From: Cerioporus squamosus
Lineage: Eukaryota > Basidiomycota > Agaricomycetes > Polyporales > Polyporaceae
NCBI GenBank assembly: GCA_022592435.1
Contig: JABYQS010000091.1
Coordinates: 94,126 to 158,125, forward strand
Direction: 5' to 3'
DNA: 64,000 nt
Shown: positions 1-12,746 of the stretch, piece after piece
Layout of the letters: each line of letters begins with the position of its first letter
How positions within the stretch are numbered: the first letter of the stretch is position 1
The notes under the pieces: model-generated
Told to the model about the DNA's origin: nothing
Database searches by the model: none
Seen by the model: the letters and a program-made list of their open reading frames with translations, nothing else
Position numbers and translations under genes: made by a program

Positions 1-20
1 GCTTACGCATATTCTCGTAG

Positions 21-535
21 TCGGCCACCCGCAAGTCATGTCTCCGTTGGCGAAGTACCACAGGTCACGACCTGGTCTTTGCGAGCGCTTCGAGGGCTTC
101 ATGTGCGGAAAGGAGTTCTGCAACGCCTACACGGAGTTAAACGATCCCTTCGAGCAACGTCTGCGTTTCGAGGAGCAGGTATGTTCCCAATTGCTCTGCG
201 CATTACGGCTTGAGCGTTTAACGGAGCGCCCGTGTGATAGGTACGGCAGAAGGAACAGGGCGACGATGAGGCGCAGGGTATCGACGAGACTTTCGTCGAC
301 GCCCTCGAGCACGGTCTTCCTCCTACAGGTGGCTGGGGTATCGGTATTGACCGTCTTGTGATGTTCCTCACGGACTCGACGAGTAAGTTCCATGTCGTTC
401 GGTTCCACTGCGAGCAGTCATCGCTGACGCGTCGTCGACGTAGACATCAAGGAGGTACTCCTGTTCCCCGCTATGAAGCCCATCGAAACCGTGGCGAATA
501 CTACGGGCGCTGTGGGACCGAGTGGACAGGTGTAA
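21..535 (+). CDS. KRS1: Lysyl-tRNA synthetase, cytosolic type, C-terminal part (partial)
   Basis: This is the 3' end of a class II lysyl-tRNA synthetase, which charges tRNA-Lys for cytosolic translation. The exons are 21-178, 250-382 and 444-535; bases 1-20 look like the tail of an intron ending in TAG. Exon 1 encodes the core [14 protein letters not shown] and the following RPGLCERFE stretch. Exon 2 carries class II motif 3 ([16 protein letters not shown]), whose arginine contacts ATP, and exon 3 gives [13 protein letters not shown] followed by a short tail and TAA. All junctions are GT-AG and keep phase (0, then 1). The N-terminal anticodon-binding OB fold and motifs 1 and 2 lie left of the window. 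The next gene starts about 390 bp downstream on the same strand. Family assignment is secure from motif 3; the frame is intact. Confidence 0.95.
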
Positions 536-926
536 AAGAGACGGTTCATAGACGAAAGATGTACTTCTAGACAGGGTGCTTGCTCGCGGAAATACCGCAT
601 AGACCTTGCCCATTTCGCGAGGCCCCACGATCTGCGAGGGCGTGCATGTCTGGCTCGTCTCTGTCGCACCAGCAGACTCGCCAGCGTACGTGTCAGATCG
701 ATGAGGTGCGGCGAGGCGTGGCAGAGGGCATTCGAAGATGGGCGAACTATCTCGAACATGCCCGAAAAGGGAGTGACGCCAGATCGGGACACCAAATTTT
801 GGGCGCGTAAAAGCGAATCGGGGTGCCACAAATGCTGCACGCACAGCTCGCGTTCCTCTCATCTTTACGCTCCGTTACGACCCCCGCTCAACGACGTCCT
901 AATCCCCCTCCAATCCCCCGCACAAC
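536..926. other. Intergenic: KRS 3' end and Hsp110 promoter
   Basis: About 390 bp between two co-oriented genes. It must hold the synthetase 3' UTR and the promoter and leader of the chaperone gene. The last 60 bp before the chaperone ATG are pyrimidine- and C-rich, a common leader composition in basidiomycetes. I see no convincing TATA box, repeat or small ORF. Confidence 0.6.
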
Positions 927-3585
927 ATGTCCGTCGTCGGCATCGATTTCGGTGCTCTCCACAGCAAGGTATGTGGCCCCCGCGATCGCGCGTATGGCGC
1001 TTAGATCGATTGTGCAGCTGCTAATACGCGACTTGCTCGATAGATTGGTGTTGCGAGACACCGAGGTATCGATATCATCGTCAACGAAGTCTCCAACCGT
1101 CAGACACCGTGAGTGTATGCGCTTGCAATTGCCCGGACGGTATGCTAACAGCTCTGTAGATCACTCGTCTCGTTCGGACCCAGGCAGCGCTCTATCGGCG
1201 AGCCCGCAAAGACTCTCGAGATCTCAAACTTCAAGAACACCGTTGGCTCTCTCAAGAGACTGCTTGGGCGGACGGTTACCGACCCTGAGATCACGGAAGT
1301 CGAGTCAAAATTCGCTCATGTCAAGCTTGTGGATGCAAATGGCACAGTGGGCGCGCAGGTATGTACCTTTTTCCATCCGATTTGGCGGGTACATGCGGGG
1401 AAATGTCGTCGGACGCTGCAGGAATGTGATGCTGTTTGAGACATCGCAATGTTCCCGTCCACTCGTTCCCGAAGACTCGATCCGTGACTTACGCCACTCG
1501 TCCTCTAGGTGAACTACCTTGGCGAGCAGAAGGTGTTCTCTGCAACACAGCTCACTGCCATGTATCTCGGCAAGCTCCGCGATACCGCCGCAAATGAGCT
1601 CAAGACTGCCGTGTCCGACGTTGTCATCACCGTTCCTGGCTGGTACACCGATGTTCAGCGCCGAGCACTCCTCGACGCTGCACAGATCGCCGGTCTCAAC
1701 GTCCTTCGTCTCATCAACGACTCCACCGCTGTTGCACTCGGATACGGTATCACCAAGTCCGACCTCCCAGAGCCCGAAAACCCGAAGCACGTTGCGTTCG
1801 TCGATGTCGGCCATTCGAGCATGACCGTCTCCATTGTTGCATTCTCGAAGGGTCAGCTCACCGTCAAGAGCACGGCATATGACCACCATGTCGGTGGTCG
1901 CGACATTGACTACGCCCTGCTCAAGCACTTCGCCGCCGAGTTCAAGGAGAAGTACAAGATTGACGTCCTCTCGAACCCCAAGGCCATCTTCCGTCTGAAC
2001 GCCGGCTGCGATCGCGTGAAGAAGGTGCTGTCGGCGAACGCTGAGGCGCCGCTCAACGTCGAGTCCATCGTGAACGATGTCGACGCGACTAGCCGCCTTA
2101 CGCGCGAGGAGTATGAAGAGCTTATTGCTGGCGTCCTCGACCGCCTCACCGCGCCGCTCGAGCAGGCGCTCGCGGACTCGGGTCTCACGATCGACCAGAT
2201 CGATACCGTCGAGCTCGTCGGTGGTTGCACGCGTATCCCCGCCGTCCGCGCGAAGATCCAGGCGTGGTTCCAGGGCAAGACCCTCTCGACGACGCTCAAC
2301 CAGGACGAGGCTGCTGCGCGTGGCGCGACGTTCGCGTGTGCTATGCTCTCCCCCGTCTTCCGTGTGCGCGAGTTTTCGATGCAGGACATCACCCCGTACT
2401 CCGTCAAGGTCTCCTGGGAGCGCCAACCCGACGATGACGACAACGAGCTCATCGTCTTCCCGAAGGGCAACACCATCCCGTCGACGAAGGTCCTCACGTT
2501 CTACCGCAAGGCAGGCTTCGAGATCGAGGCGACATACGCCGACCCCTCCACCCTCCCCGGGGGCATCAACCCCTGGATCGCCAAGTTCACCGCGAAGAAC
2601 GTCGAGCCCTCTCCGAACGGCGACTACGCCACCGTGAAGGTGAAGACGCGCCTGAACGCGAACGGCGTCCTGTCGTTCGAGCAGGCGTACACTGAGGAGA
2701 TCGAAGAGAAGGAGGAGATGCAGGTTGATGGCGCGGAGGGCGAGGCTGCGCAGCCGAAGAAGAAGAAGGTCGTCAAGAAGAAGGAGGTGCCCTTCGTATG
2801 GGGCCACACAGGTCTCGATCCTTCTGTCATCGCGCAGTTCAGGGAGCTTGAGGCGCAGATGCACGCAGCTGACAAGCTCGTCCGGGACACCGAGGTATGT
2901 GTCTACGTCGTTGAGTTTTTTGATCGATGCTGACCCATCTTCTGGTTTGCAGGAGCGCAAGAACGCTCTCGAGGAGTTCATCTACGACACTCGTGGTCGC
3001 CTTGACGAGCGCTACGCGCCGTACGTCCAGCCCCAGGAGAAGGAGAAAATCCTGGCTGCTCTCCAGGAGGCCGAGAGCTGGCTGTACTCCGAAGAGGGCG
3101 AGGACACCACCAAGTCGGTGTACGCCGCCCGCCTCGACGCCCTGCACGCGCTCGCCGACCCTGTCATCAACCGTTACAAGGAGGCCGAGCAGCGGACACG
3201 GGTGGTGGCCGAGCTGCGGGAGACAATCAACAACTACATGTCGCAGGCGTCATCGAACGACGAGCGGTTCTCGCACATCGAGGAGAAGGACAAGCAGTCT
3301 GTGATCGAGAAGTGCGCGACGGTCCAGAAGTGGCTCGAGGACCAGATCGTGCGCCAGAGCGAGCGGCCAAAGAACGTCGACCCGGCGTTCACGGCCGCGG
3401 AGGTGCTCAAGAAGAAGGACGAGATCATCTACTTCGCGACGCCCATCCTCACGAAGCCCAAGCCCAAGCCCAAGGCCGAGCCCACTGCGACCCCCGGCAC
3501 GGAGACTCCCAAGCAGGGCCAGGAGACTCCGAAGACGGAGGAGCAGAAGGCGGACAACGGTCCGTCGGAGATGGACGTAGACTAG
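927..3585 (+). CDS. SSE1: Hsp110/Sse1-family chaperone (Hsp70 nucleotide exchange factor)
   Basis: Cytosolic Hsp110 chaperone that acts as a nucleotide exchange factor for Hsp70 and as a holdase. There are five exons (927-968, 1044-1108, 1160-1358, 1509-2894, 2953-3585), all GT-AG and in phase, giving 774 residues; yeast Sse1 is about 690. The protein opens MSVVGIDFGALHSK, the phosphate-1 loop of the Hsp70 ATPase fold in its Hsp110 variant. DVGHSS lies near residues 201-206 and the adenosine loop VGGCTRIP near 339-346. The substrate-binding beta region is followed by an acidic then basic loop (EEIEEKEEMQVDG, then KKKK) near 510-545, a lid rich in charged helices, and a KPKPKPKAEP tail ending EMDVD. 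The acidic insertion and extended lid separate Hsp110 from canonical Hsp70, and there is no EEVD end. The start is the first ATG that opens the ATPase fold. No defects are seen. Confidence 0.96.
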
Positions 3586-4051
3586 ATTACTCTCCCTTTC
3601 ACGACGCCATCGATCATGACTACCGCGACGCATGCGGCTTGCATCTGGGGACAGACACAGACAGACGGGCAGTATCTACTAGAAGAAAATAATGTGTGTT
3701 GTACGTAGAACAGCGTATTGTACTTTTGTCACATCCTCCATCGCGTCCTTTTTGCTCGGCAACGTTGGGACATCGACTTCTTTGCGTGCGCAGTTGCTTG
3801 CGGTCTTGCACACCACCTTGTTCCTGTTCCGCGTCGAGGGTGCGGGACCGGCGGGAATGCATTGTCGTCTGGGTCCGCGATACTCCGAGTAGGCTGTAGC
3901 TTCTTGAAGGCGCTGAGTAAGGTGGGTTTAAACTCCGCCTCCCAGGTCGTCATACGCAGAGCGCGAAGCCGCACCCGATCCGTGCTACTTGACTCTGTTG
4001 CCTACTACCAACCACCTCTCGCCTGCACGCCGCCGCCACCACACCATCGCC
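3586..4051. other. Intergenic: Hsp110 3' UTR and Ariadne promoter
   Basis: About 470 bp between co-oriented genes. The final 60 bp are C-rich leader sequence leading to CCATG. No repeat or coding signal beyond short random ORFs is seen. Confidence 0.55.
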
Positions 4052-6117
4052 ATGTCCTCCGATTACGAGATTTCCGACGAGGAGAACGAGTACTACGATG
4101 AGGAGGACGACGAGATGGAGGTGGACTACGACGATGGTGCGCATATACTGAGCTTACACACGACCTGGACCAAGCAACTGTGCATGCTCACACTCATATC
4201 CTATCGTACAGGGTCGGCCTCTGAGATCGAGGTAGATGGCTTTGGGGATGACTTCAAGGTCGCTGTGAGGAGCGAGCGGAAGGTGTACGAGGTGGACCAC
4301 ACGTCTCTGAGTCAGCCGGAGATTGAGAAGATCATGCAGACGGACGTCGACCACATCAGCGGCATCTTTGGGGTCGAGGTGCGTCTTCTGGGGCTCATGT
4401 ATCCTAGCTCTCCATGTGATGCGAATGTCTCCGTATCTCCGTTATGCAGCCGGGCGTCGCAGCGCAACTTCTCCGCCACATGAATTGGAACAAGGAGAAG
4501 CTCATCGAGAAGTACATGGACAACGCCTCGTCAGTAGCGGTTGCGGCGGGCGTGGAGCTACCACCACGAGAGCCCACTCCGCCACCGCCGAAGGCGTCTT
4601 CCAGCCGCTTGTCGTCGACCGGTCCTCAGCGCACGACTCGGCGCTCCACAGCGGACCACTCGAAGAGTTCGCCGAAGGCCAAGCGTGCTTCACCTCCGGT
4701 CGAGGACTCGAAGGAGTTCATCTGTCCGATCTGCTTCGACGATACCCAAACGGAGTTCTTGGCGCTGATCTGCGAGCACAAGTTCTGCGCCTCGTGCTGG
4801 AAGGAGTACATCACGAGCAAGGTGCGCACCGAGGCGGAATGCAACATCACATGCATGGCGGAGGACTGCAACATCGTCGCACTCGATCCGTTCGTCGAGA
4901 AGGCGCTCGGAGACGACAAGGAGACATGGTCGCGATACCAGGAGCTGCTCGTGCGACAGTTCGTGTCCTGCATCCCGCACCTCAAGTTCTGCCCATACCC
5001 ATCCTGTACCTACACGGTGTCCTGCCCAGCAGCGGCGACGAAGTCCTCGCTGATCACGATGGTCCCTATCGTTACCTGCGGCGCGTCGAGCTCGCATGTC
5101 TTCTGCTTTGGATGCCCGATCGACACGGACCACCGGCCGGTTGTGTGTGGGGTGGCGAAGATGTGGCTGCAGAAGTGCCGGGACGACAGCGAGACGGCGA
5201 ACTGGATCAAAAGCAACACGAAGGAGTGCAGTAAGTGTCAGAGCACGATCGAGAAGAACGGCGGCTGCAATCACATGACGTGCAAGAAGTGCAAGTACGA
5301 GTTCTGCTGGGTATGCATGGGTAAGTGTTGCATGCTGAATTTGTTGTGACGGAGTATCTGACAATTGACGGGATTCTGCAGGTCCTTGGTCGGAGCACGG
5401 CACGTCGTGGTACTCGTGCAACCGGTACGACGAGAAGAACAGTGTGGACGCTCGTGATGCGCAGACTAAGAGCCGAGCTTCCTTGGAGCGGTACCTCCAC
5501 GTAAGTCCACTGCCGCAAGCGTCCGCTTTGCCTGACGTACTGATGATGAGCAGTACTACAACCGGTGGGCGAACCACGAGCAATCGGCGAAGCTGTCGAT
5601 GGAACTCTACACGAAGACCGAGAAGAAGATGGAGGAGATGCAGATCACGTCCGAGCTTACCTGGATCCAGGTCCAGTTCATGAAGAAGGCCGTGGACGTT
5701 GTCTTCAGGTGCCGCATGACGCTTAAATGGACGTATGCGATGGCCTACTACCTCGCTTCTGGCAACGAGAAGGAGCTCTTCGAGGACAATCAGAGGTACG
5801 CTTCTGGCTATCGCAGTATTCACGAGGCGGATGATTGACGCATATCTGCAGGGATCTGGAGCGAGCTGTCGAGGAACTGTCTGAGCTGATCGAGGCCCCG
5901 ATTGACCCGGAGACAATCATGGCCCTCCGACAGAAGGTGACCGACAAGACTGTGAGTGCCACGCTGTGCCGTGTCGTCGATGCTCCCGTACTCATTGTCC
6001 GTGTCACAGGTCTACGTGCAGAAGCGCAACGAGATCATGCTGGAGGACACCGCGAAGGGTTACCTAGACGGGCGGTGGAAGTGGAACGTCACCGTAGAAG
6101 GTTTCGACTCTGCCTGA
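4052..6117 (+). CDS. Ariadne-family RBR E3 ubiquitin ligase
   Basis: RING-between-RING ubiquitin ligase of the Ariadne/HHARI type; it passes ubiquitin from an E2 through a thioester on its own cysteine. Seven exons (4052-4136, 4212-4378, 4450-5320, 5382-5500, 5554-5795, 5852-5951, 6010-6117) give 563 residues with consistent phases. Residues 1-35 are strongly acidic (runs of D, E and Y), as in Ariadne proteins. A UBA-like stretch lies near 85-110 and a basic, proline-rich linker follows. RING1 begins CPICFDD at about 176. The IBR cysteines follow from about 262 (FCPYPSC). RING2 ([21 protein letters not shown]) is at about 343-362, with the expected catalytic cysteine in GGCNHM at residue 357. 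The remaining helical region is the Ariadne domain, which in the family autoinhibits RING2. The protein ends [13 protein letters not shown]. No defects are seen. Confidence 0.95.
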
Positions 6118-7720
6118 ACATCTCTACCTCCACATCCCTCACTCCCCATCGCCATCCTGCTATCCAGCACCAAGACTCTAGTGTGTCGCTCTGTTGGTCG
6201 CTGTCGCCCGCTGCGTGCTCTCCTTGTCTATATTGCCCCGGGTCGTGATCTGTATACGTATCAATCGTTGTTTCTGTCCGTACGCGTCATCTCTCCCTAC
6301 CCTCGTTACTACTCTCGTTATAGTTCCATATCGCAATGTACCACTAACGTATCACGTCTATTCATGTGTATTTCCTGTCGATAAGAAGAGCACGGCTGGA
6401 TCGGCGCGTCGTGTCACTCCCTGTCACTCCGGATTGTGCAACTCTCGGACTCGGAGCAATCAGATTGCGCGCCTAGAGCTTCAGCCTCTCGCCATCAACT
6501 CGCCATCAACTCGCCATGTCCACCAACTTCCAAGAGTCAAGCTCAAGAGGACTCAGAACAGGGCTCTCCAGGGCTCTCCAATTACCTTGCTTGTCAAGGT
6601 TCTGTCCACCCCCACAATGAAGCCGATTTCATGCACCCGGCGCGCCCCGATAAATTCACGAGATCATCCGAGCCTTGAGCGCTCACTGCGTCTGCCCGCT
6701 TCAGCGCTTCAGCTTCCACTCGGCGAATTGTCCAAGAACTGTCCACGGCCCACGGCCCACGGCAAATCTTCCATAACCTATTAACTATGTACGAGGTCGA
6801 GAGTCGAGACAGCAGAACATTGTGAGTGGAGACGCATGCTCTAGCCTCTAAGCGCGTTCGAAGTGGCCGAAGCTACTTGTCGCGACTGGGGCTTCGAAGT
6901 CCATTCGCTTTCAGCAAGCTGCAGGGAAACTTTCTGGGACCCCTCGAACGAGTCAAGCTGGAGAAGTTTGTGCTAACCCGCTCAGGTGTGCTCGCCAGGT
7001 CACCCCGCCGGTGAGCGGGTCAGTACTCGTGCCATTCCAGGTCCGAACCGTTGACAGCCATGCTCTTGCGGAGAATCCTGGACTGTTGACCTCTGATCGG
7101 TTCCTTCGTAGCATATAACAGGCCTCCTATCAGCTTTCGGACGACGTAGCGCATCCCGGTTGCGTTGATTGGATGTCAATATTAACTACTCTACTTATGT
7201 GCAACGCTCGCACTTGCGCTTGAATACTTATATAATAGCTGTACTACCGTGCAACTTCAAGCTACTTTTTACTCATTTTCTGAGCATATGAGCCTCATCC
7301 TCGCACATAGTGACCATCTCAAGCTGTCACCAGGAGCACCCTTCTACCGCATGATTGCCTGACAAGCAAGGTTGTAGCCGCCGCAGACGCGTCGGCGTTT
7401 CCCTCGTGTCTCTCATGTAGCCTCGTGACTGTGGGGCTCAACGAAGGCGCAGTAAGTACAGGTAAGTACTCGGCCCCGGTCACCTAGCCATTCGCCGGTA
7501 TCTGATCCTCATGCCCGCACACCGCTGTAACGCCGTTGATTCAGCGTATCAGGATCGATGTCAAGCCTTCGGCGAACTGGGCGGCTCTGAAAGCAACCAC
7601 GGTACTACAACTACTTACTACTAGTGCATTACGGTGGATGCCTGCGAACTGATCTCTTCAGAGGCACCGTTGGTGGAGACCGTGACTTGCGAGTAGAAAC
7701 TAGGATATCGGCTCAAGGCC
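6118..7720. other. 1.6 kb non-coding stretch before Goodbye-family copy A
   Basis: No gene recognised. It contains a 2.6-copy tandem repeat of an 11-mer (TCGCCATCAAC) at 6489-6517 and a duplicated decamer (AGGGCTCTCC) near 6562-6581. A TATA-like TTATATAATA lies at 7228-7237, about 485 bp upstream of the copy A start, so copy A may have a long leader or a missed 5' exon. Confidence 0.5.
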
Positions 7721-10700
7721 ATGTCGACTGGATATTCGGAGGCCGCGCTTCAAGAGGCAGACGCTGCAATCAAGGCAAGCCAATCGTATCAAGCACCGGA
7801 AGGGGAGAGGAGACTGAACGCCTTGGGTGAGGGTGGCTGCTCGATCGTGTGCTGCACGTCGTTCGACTCACTGAGCACATCATCCAGGGAATGTCGTCTC
7901 GAAAGTATCCAATAGTTCCTTCGTTTCTGCCGCACAGAGCGACGCGGCGTCGCAAGTGTACACGGTAGTGAAGGATCAAGTCAGCAACTTTGCGCATCAC
8001 AGCAAGGTGCTCATGGATGTGCTGGACAAAGTTGCCAAGGCACATCCTTTCATCCAACGTAAGTTGGCGGACCTTCCCGCATAGGCCTCTGTGTGCTGAC
8101 TCGCGGTACTTAGTTGCTGCGTCGCTGTTCGAGGCCGGATTGACCTTGGAACTCACTCGACGAGAAAACGATGCCAAGGTCATCGCTCTCAACCTCACGA
8201 TGTGCGACATGATGGAGACGCTCACTTTGTAGGTTGAAGTCCGCCCTCGACCTGTCTGTATGCCGCTGACTAGACTCAGACTCGACGAAGTCGTAAATAC
8301 GAAGGCACCAGGCCCCGATGGCCTCTCAACTGAGGACCGTCTGAAGCAGCGCCTGGGCTCGATAATCGAGTCGATCAAACAGTGTGCCAAGGTGTGCGAC
8401 AGCTATCAGAAACGCCCCACTGTCGGTACGTACTCGGTGGCGCATGCATGATGCCGATCGACAACATACTCACCTGCGTCGCACCGCCAGTCAAGTTCTT
8501 CACGAGCATGAAGTGGCAGAGCAAATTTACAGAGGTCGCCCAGCAGTTCGCCGACCACAAGGCGGGCATCCAGTTCGACCTTCAGATCCACGCCAGCGTC
8601 GGCATCACCACCGCTAACGTCACGCTCACCGCAATGAACACGTCCTTCACCGCGCTCAACGAGAATGTCTCGAAGCTGATGGAGGTCGTCTTCGAGCGCA
8701 TGCGGTCCCCTGAAGAGCGCAGCCTGTCTGCTCTCGTCTCCAAGGAACAGGGCGGGTTGGATGCCCTCCTAGAGGACGATCAGCTCCTTGAACAGGTGCT
8801 CGAGGAGCAGAAAGCGGGTGCCGGCGAAGACGAGGACGACAACGGGGTGGAACCTCTGGTGCCGGGCCAGGCTCCGGGTGCGGTTCTGACGGTCGTGGAG
8901 CTACGGAAGGAGGTCAACAAGGAGGTCGAGGAGGTCCTCGCCGCCAACGAGTTCTTCGATCAGAAGTTTGAGGCGATGAAGATGCAGGTGGAAGAGGTGA
9001 GAACTGTCATAAAGCACGAGTCGGATCGGGTCATCAACGCCATTCTCGCTGGTCTCGCTGGTCTCGGCGGCCCGCAGGAGCGGATCGTCGACCGGGTGAG
9101 TCGTCTTCTTCATTGTCATCCGCGATCTCACTGATAAGTATCGCAGGACTTGCATCACGTCTGGAAGGAGATGGTAGGTTGCGCGTAGTCGGTTGCGTAC
9201 TACTGAAGATCTGACTAGTGCTTGGTCGACAGGGCTGGAAAGGTAGTGTGAAGGCCAAGCACCTCGTCATGGCCCTTCGCGACCACTTCGCGGAAGGCAG
9301 CCATGCAGAGCTCGCGGCCATCCAGGTGGTGACCCAAGAGAGCAAGGACAACAGTACCCCTAACGCCGCAGTTCAGGCCACGACGGAGATCAAGGACATC
9401 GCGAACCGGGCAAATCCCCTTGCCGCTCCGGAGGACGAGTGGGCGCTGCAGTTTATCACTGTGTTGCGCATCCAGCCGCTCATCGAGGCATTGGACGTCG
9501 ATTTCTCCTCCTTCGTGACTGTCGCGGAGGCCAACGCCTTCACGGCTGCGCGGCCGCAAAATTGGAGGTGAGCAAGATGGGTGCTATGGACTCGGCGCTG
9601 GCTTGCTGAGTACCTTGCTAGCCTCCCTCATTGGATTGCGTATTGGACCTACGGTACGCTGGTTGCCATGTGATCTAACCCCGGAGGTTTCCTGACCCTT
9701 CCCATCTGCGCAGGGTTCGAGATGACCGTACAGTGGTACTTCCGCCGTATCCGGAAGACCATCGCACAGATCGCTGATGCGATGGTGAACGCACTACCCG
9801 CGAACCGCAGAATCATCTCCTCCTTCATCTCCTCGCCGCACGTCCGCTGGGTCGAGAACTTCCTCTCTGGGCTTCGCGATGTCAAACAATGGGACAACAC
9901 GGACTGGGAGTCCGGAATGTTCCTGAAATTCAAGGAATACGTCGTTGAGAACGAGCAGAAAATGGAACGGAACTTGCGGAGCGTGAGGTACTTCATCGAC
10001 GAAGCCAACACGCTGTCTGTTGTCGTCGGGTTTGGGAGACCGGAGAAGGTCGGTACGTCCGTTATCTCCGTGACAAAACAATCAATTGACAATCACCTTG
10101 GTTCGTTGTAGTACATCATGCCGCTCATCGTGCTCCTTTTTCGACGAAGCTTGCACGTCATTCAGCAAGCACACAGCGTTACTTTGAATCTGGGAGAACT
10201 GCGAGGCATCCAACGCTCGCTTTCAGTACTGATCGAAGCAATTCGGGACCGGGTCAGAACGCTGAAAGGTCGGTACTTGACTTGAGTTTCCGACCGGGTA
10301 GCACATGACGATTTTCCCTGTCTTAGCTGTGCACATCTTGCAGAATCTTGACAGCAAAGAGCAAATGGGGAGGGTCTTCTATGGTCTCGTACGTGGACAA
10401 AACACGACTGTACACTTACTGCGTGCTCACTCATACACTACAGTACTCCTTCGCGTTCGAGAAGGCCGTCTTCAGCGACTATTGGCGGAGGGCTCCCGAG
10501 ACAGATGCGAGGTTGCTATGGGGCGACGTGAATGCAACCACGCTCACGATCAATGAAGATTCAGGCTCACAGTCCCAAGCTCGTGAGCTCCCACTCATCT
10601 GTGGGCCCGCAACGGAAGATATCGACCTCATCCCCGATCCGATATTCGACCACCGGACCTCGTCACTCACAACAGCTGCACACTCGCTCGTCGGGCATTG

Positions 10701-12412
10701 GAGCGGCTCATACGACTATGGTGGCCTTGGTGGTGACGGATTCATGAGCTTCACTGTCTCTTCTCACGACGAGGAAGGGGCAATCGCCGGCTCGGGCACG
10801 GACATGTTCGGGCCCTTCTCTGTGCACGGGACTGTAAGCGACAATCGGCTCACGTTCGTCAAGGAGTACTTGTCGCTGTACTTCGGTCAAAAGGTTGCGT
10901 GGCGTTATGAGGGTGTCGTGGTACCTCAATCAGACGAGATAAGAGGGCAATGGGGTCCACTCAACACTGGATGGAAGTTTACGGTTGCAGAAGGTGAGGC
11001 CGAGCAGGGAGATGCTACGGATGCGCATGCGAGGTCAGTAAGCCCAGTTTCCGACCACAGAAACACCGTCACTGCTAATAATCAGCAGCGGCGTCGTCTC
11101 TGCTCATCACCCTTACGCCAAGGGCAGTATCGCACCTTCAAGCACCGAAGTGCCTGAAATACTCATGGACGAAGCCGAAGACAGTGGCGCCGAGGCGGTT
11201 GAGGAGGATTACGATGATGGCGTGTCGGACGGAAGAGCTTTAATCGCCGAGATGACGGCGAACTTGAATCTCGCCCATGGCAACTTCTTCCTCAAGCGCC
11301 GTCCTGTCGAGTACCTGCTCGCCCGTCCACCGGACGAGGAGTTCGCGGAGAACCGTGCTAGGGCGCTTTGGAAACTCGCTCTCAAAGCAACCTCTGCGGT
11401 CTGTGCAGAGCAAGAGCCTGAACTGCGGGGCGCCTGTCCGCCAGGAGGATGCAACGGCTGCGGTACATTGAGCTGTCGATGCACGGCCCGGTGTTTGGGT
11501 TGGTGCCCGAATTCACCGCGGAGGCGGAGTGGGCCCAGCTCATTCAAGAGATACACCCCGACGACCTCCACCTGTGGCGTTGCATTGCCCTGTACCAGAT
11601 GCGGCGAGACATCATGCACGAGTGAGTACGACGGCTCACTGTCTGGACCACGCTCTTCCGGGCTGATGACACGGGCTTCCGCTAGAGGTGTCTTCTGCGC
11701 GGCGTGCAGGGAGTGCCCGATCACGCCTACTCGTTTCCTATGTGTCAACTGCTCGCAAGACGAAGTCGATGGCGGCATAGACTTGTGTTTCAAGTGCTTC
11801 TCTGCGAACAAACACGTTATACGGGACAACAAGGTACATCATCCGGCGCACAACATGGTGCAGTTTCGCACCGTGAAGTGGAGGGTCTACCGTAACCGCT
11901 ACATCAATGCCGCTAAGCGAATGCTCACCCGGGCTGATAACCAAGTCAAGCTGTCGGCGGCCCGAGTCATGGTCCAGACGACTGTCGGAGACATGGGCCC
12001 ACCTGGTCTACCGTGCATTATCTGCAAGAACTATGTCACCGCCCCACCGTATTGGTGCTGTGTCGAGTGCATCGGTATGAAGCGTCTCAAACGACACGTT
12101 TGCAGCCGTCACTAATTTTTCTGCTTGACAGAAAATACTCTCGTTTGTTATGCCTGCAACGAGCGGGTGCAACGCGAGAAGGAGTGGCTATTTCAAAGAC
12201 GTCCGCACGCAACGCAAGGACAGGGTGGACACGACTGGTCACACATACTCGTTTCCGCCCCAAGACCAGAGCTGTCTGCCCCGGAGACGGACGGCGAGCA
12301 CGCACTCCCGCTAGAGGAGCGCGTTTCTCGCCTGGAAGCGCGGCTCTCAGCGACGCTGGATCAAATTTTGGGGATTCTGTCCAACCGCTCTGGAGAGTCG
12401 GGGGAAACGTGA
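7721..12412 (+). CDS. Goodbye / EF-hand-like / ZZ zinc-finger protein, copy A (frame-shifted near the 3' third)
   Basis: First of three paralogues. By alignment with copy C the exons are 7721-7826, 7888-8058, 8114-8228, 8280-8425, 8491-9095, 9147-9173, 9233-9567, 9622-9653, 9714-10048, 10112-10268, 10327-10388, 10444-11033, 11089-11621, 11686-12074 and 12132-12412. Exon order, phases and the 27-nt exon 6 match copy C. Domains in order: a Goodbye-type helical domain (exons 2-5, HPFIQ through CDSYQKRP), an EF-hand-like loop at 9494-9529 (D-x-D-x-S-x-F-V-T-V-A-E), a beta-rich module (GHWSGSYDY onward, exon 12), then the FFLKRRPVEYLL region, a ZZ zinc finger and a second Cys-rich motif (CIICK...PPYWCC). 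Copy A has two extra single bases relative to copy C, near 11392-11398 and 11424-11450, so the copy C frame is lost. The unshifted frame nevertheless stays open from 11090 through the ZZ region to 12115 by reading across the last-but-one intron, replacing about 90 residues with a Cys-rich segment. Function is not established; domain names rest on remembered family patterns. Confidence 0.75.
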
Positions 12413-12746
12413 TGTTCTCCCGCGAACGCATCTGATCAGAGTGCATCCGCGGATCGCATCCTCGAATTCGATGGTCCCGACGAGAGCTATGTAAGTGTAC
12501 GCTTCGATCATAGACGGCCGGCTTTTCTTGAGGATTGGGTCAATGTCCAGGCCCCAGCGCGTGGTTGAAGCTGCTTTAAGCTAGACTGTTCAAATCTCAG
12601 CGCTGCCTAGAACGCAGGCGATTCTCGGTTCGAGATAACCTCCAGCCGGCATGGACTTGTTCATACATAAATTGGACGTCCTCACATCTAGCTGTAGCAC
12701 CGGTTAAGTCAGTCTCGTGAAGCCATCCGAAACATGCTCCGTCCGT
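12413..12746. other. Convergent intergenic region between copy A and the homeodomain gene
   Basis: About 330 bp between two genes that point toward each other; it should hold both 3' UTRs. No repeat or RNA gene is visible. Confidence 0.5.

Noticed and set aside
1305..2981. Long minus-strand open frame (about 558 codons)
   Set aside because: It lies antisense to the Hsp110 exon; its Leu/Arg/Glu-rich, repetitive composition is the usual shadow of a GC-rich coding strand.
4690..5916. Minus-strand open frame opposite the Ariadne gene
   Set aside because: Antisense to well-supported exons, and no family features.
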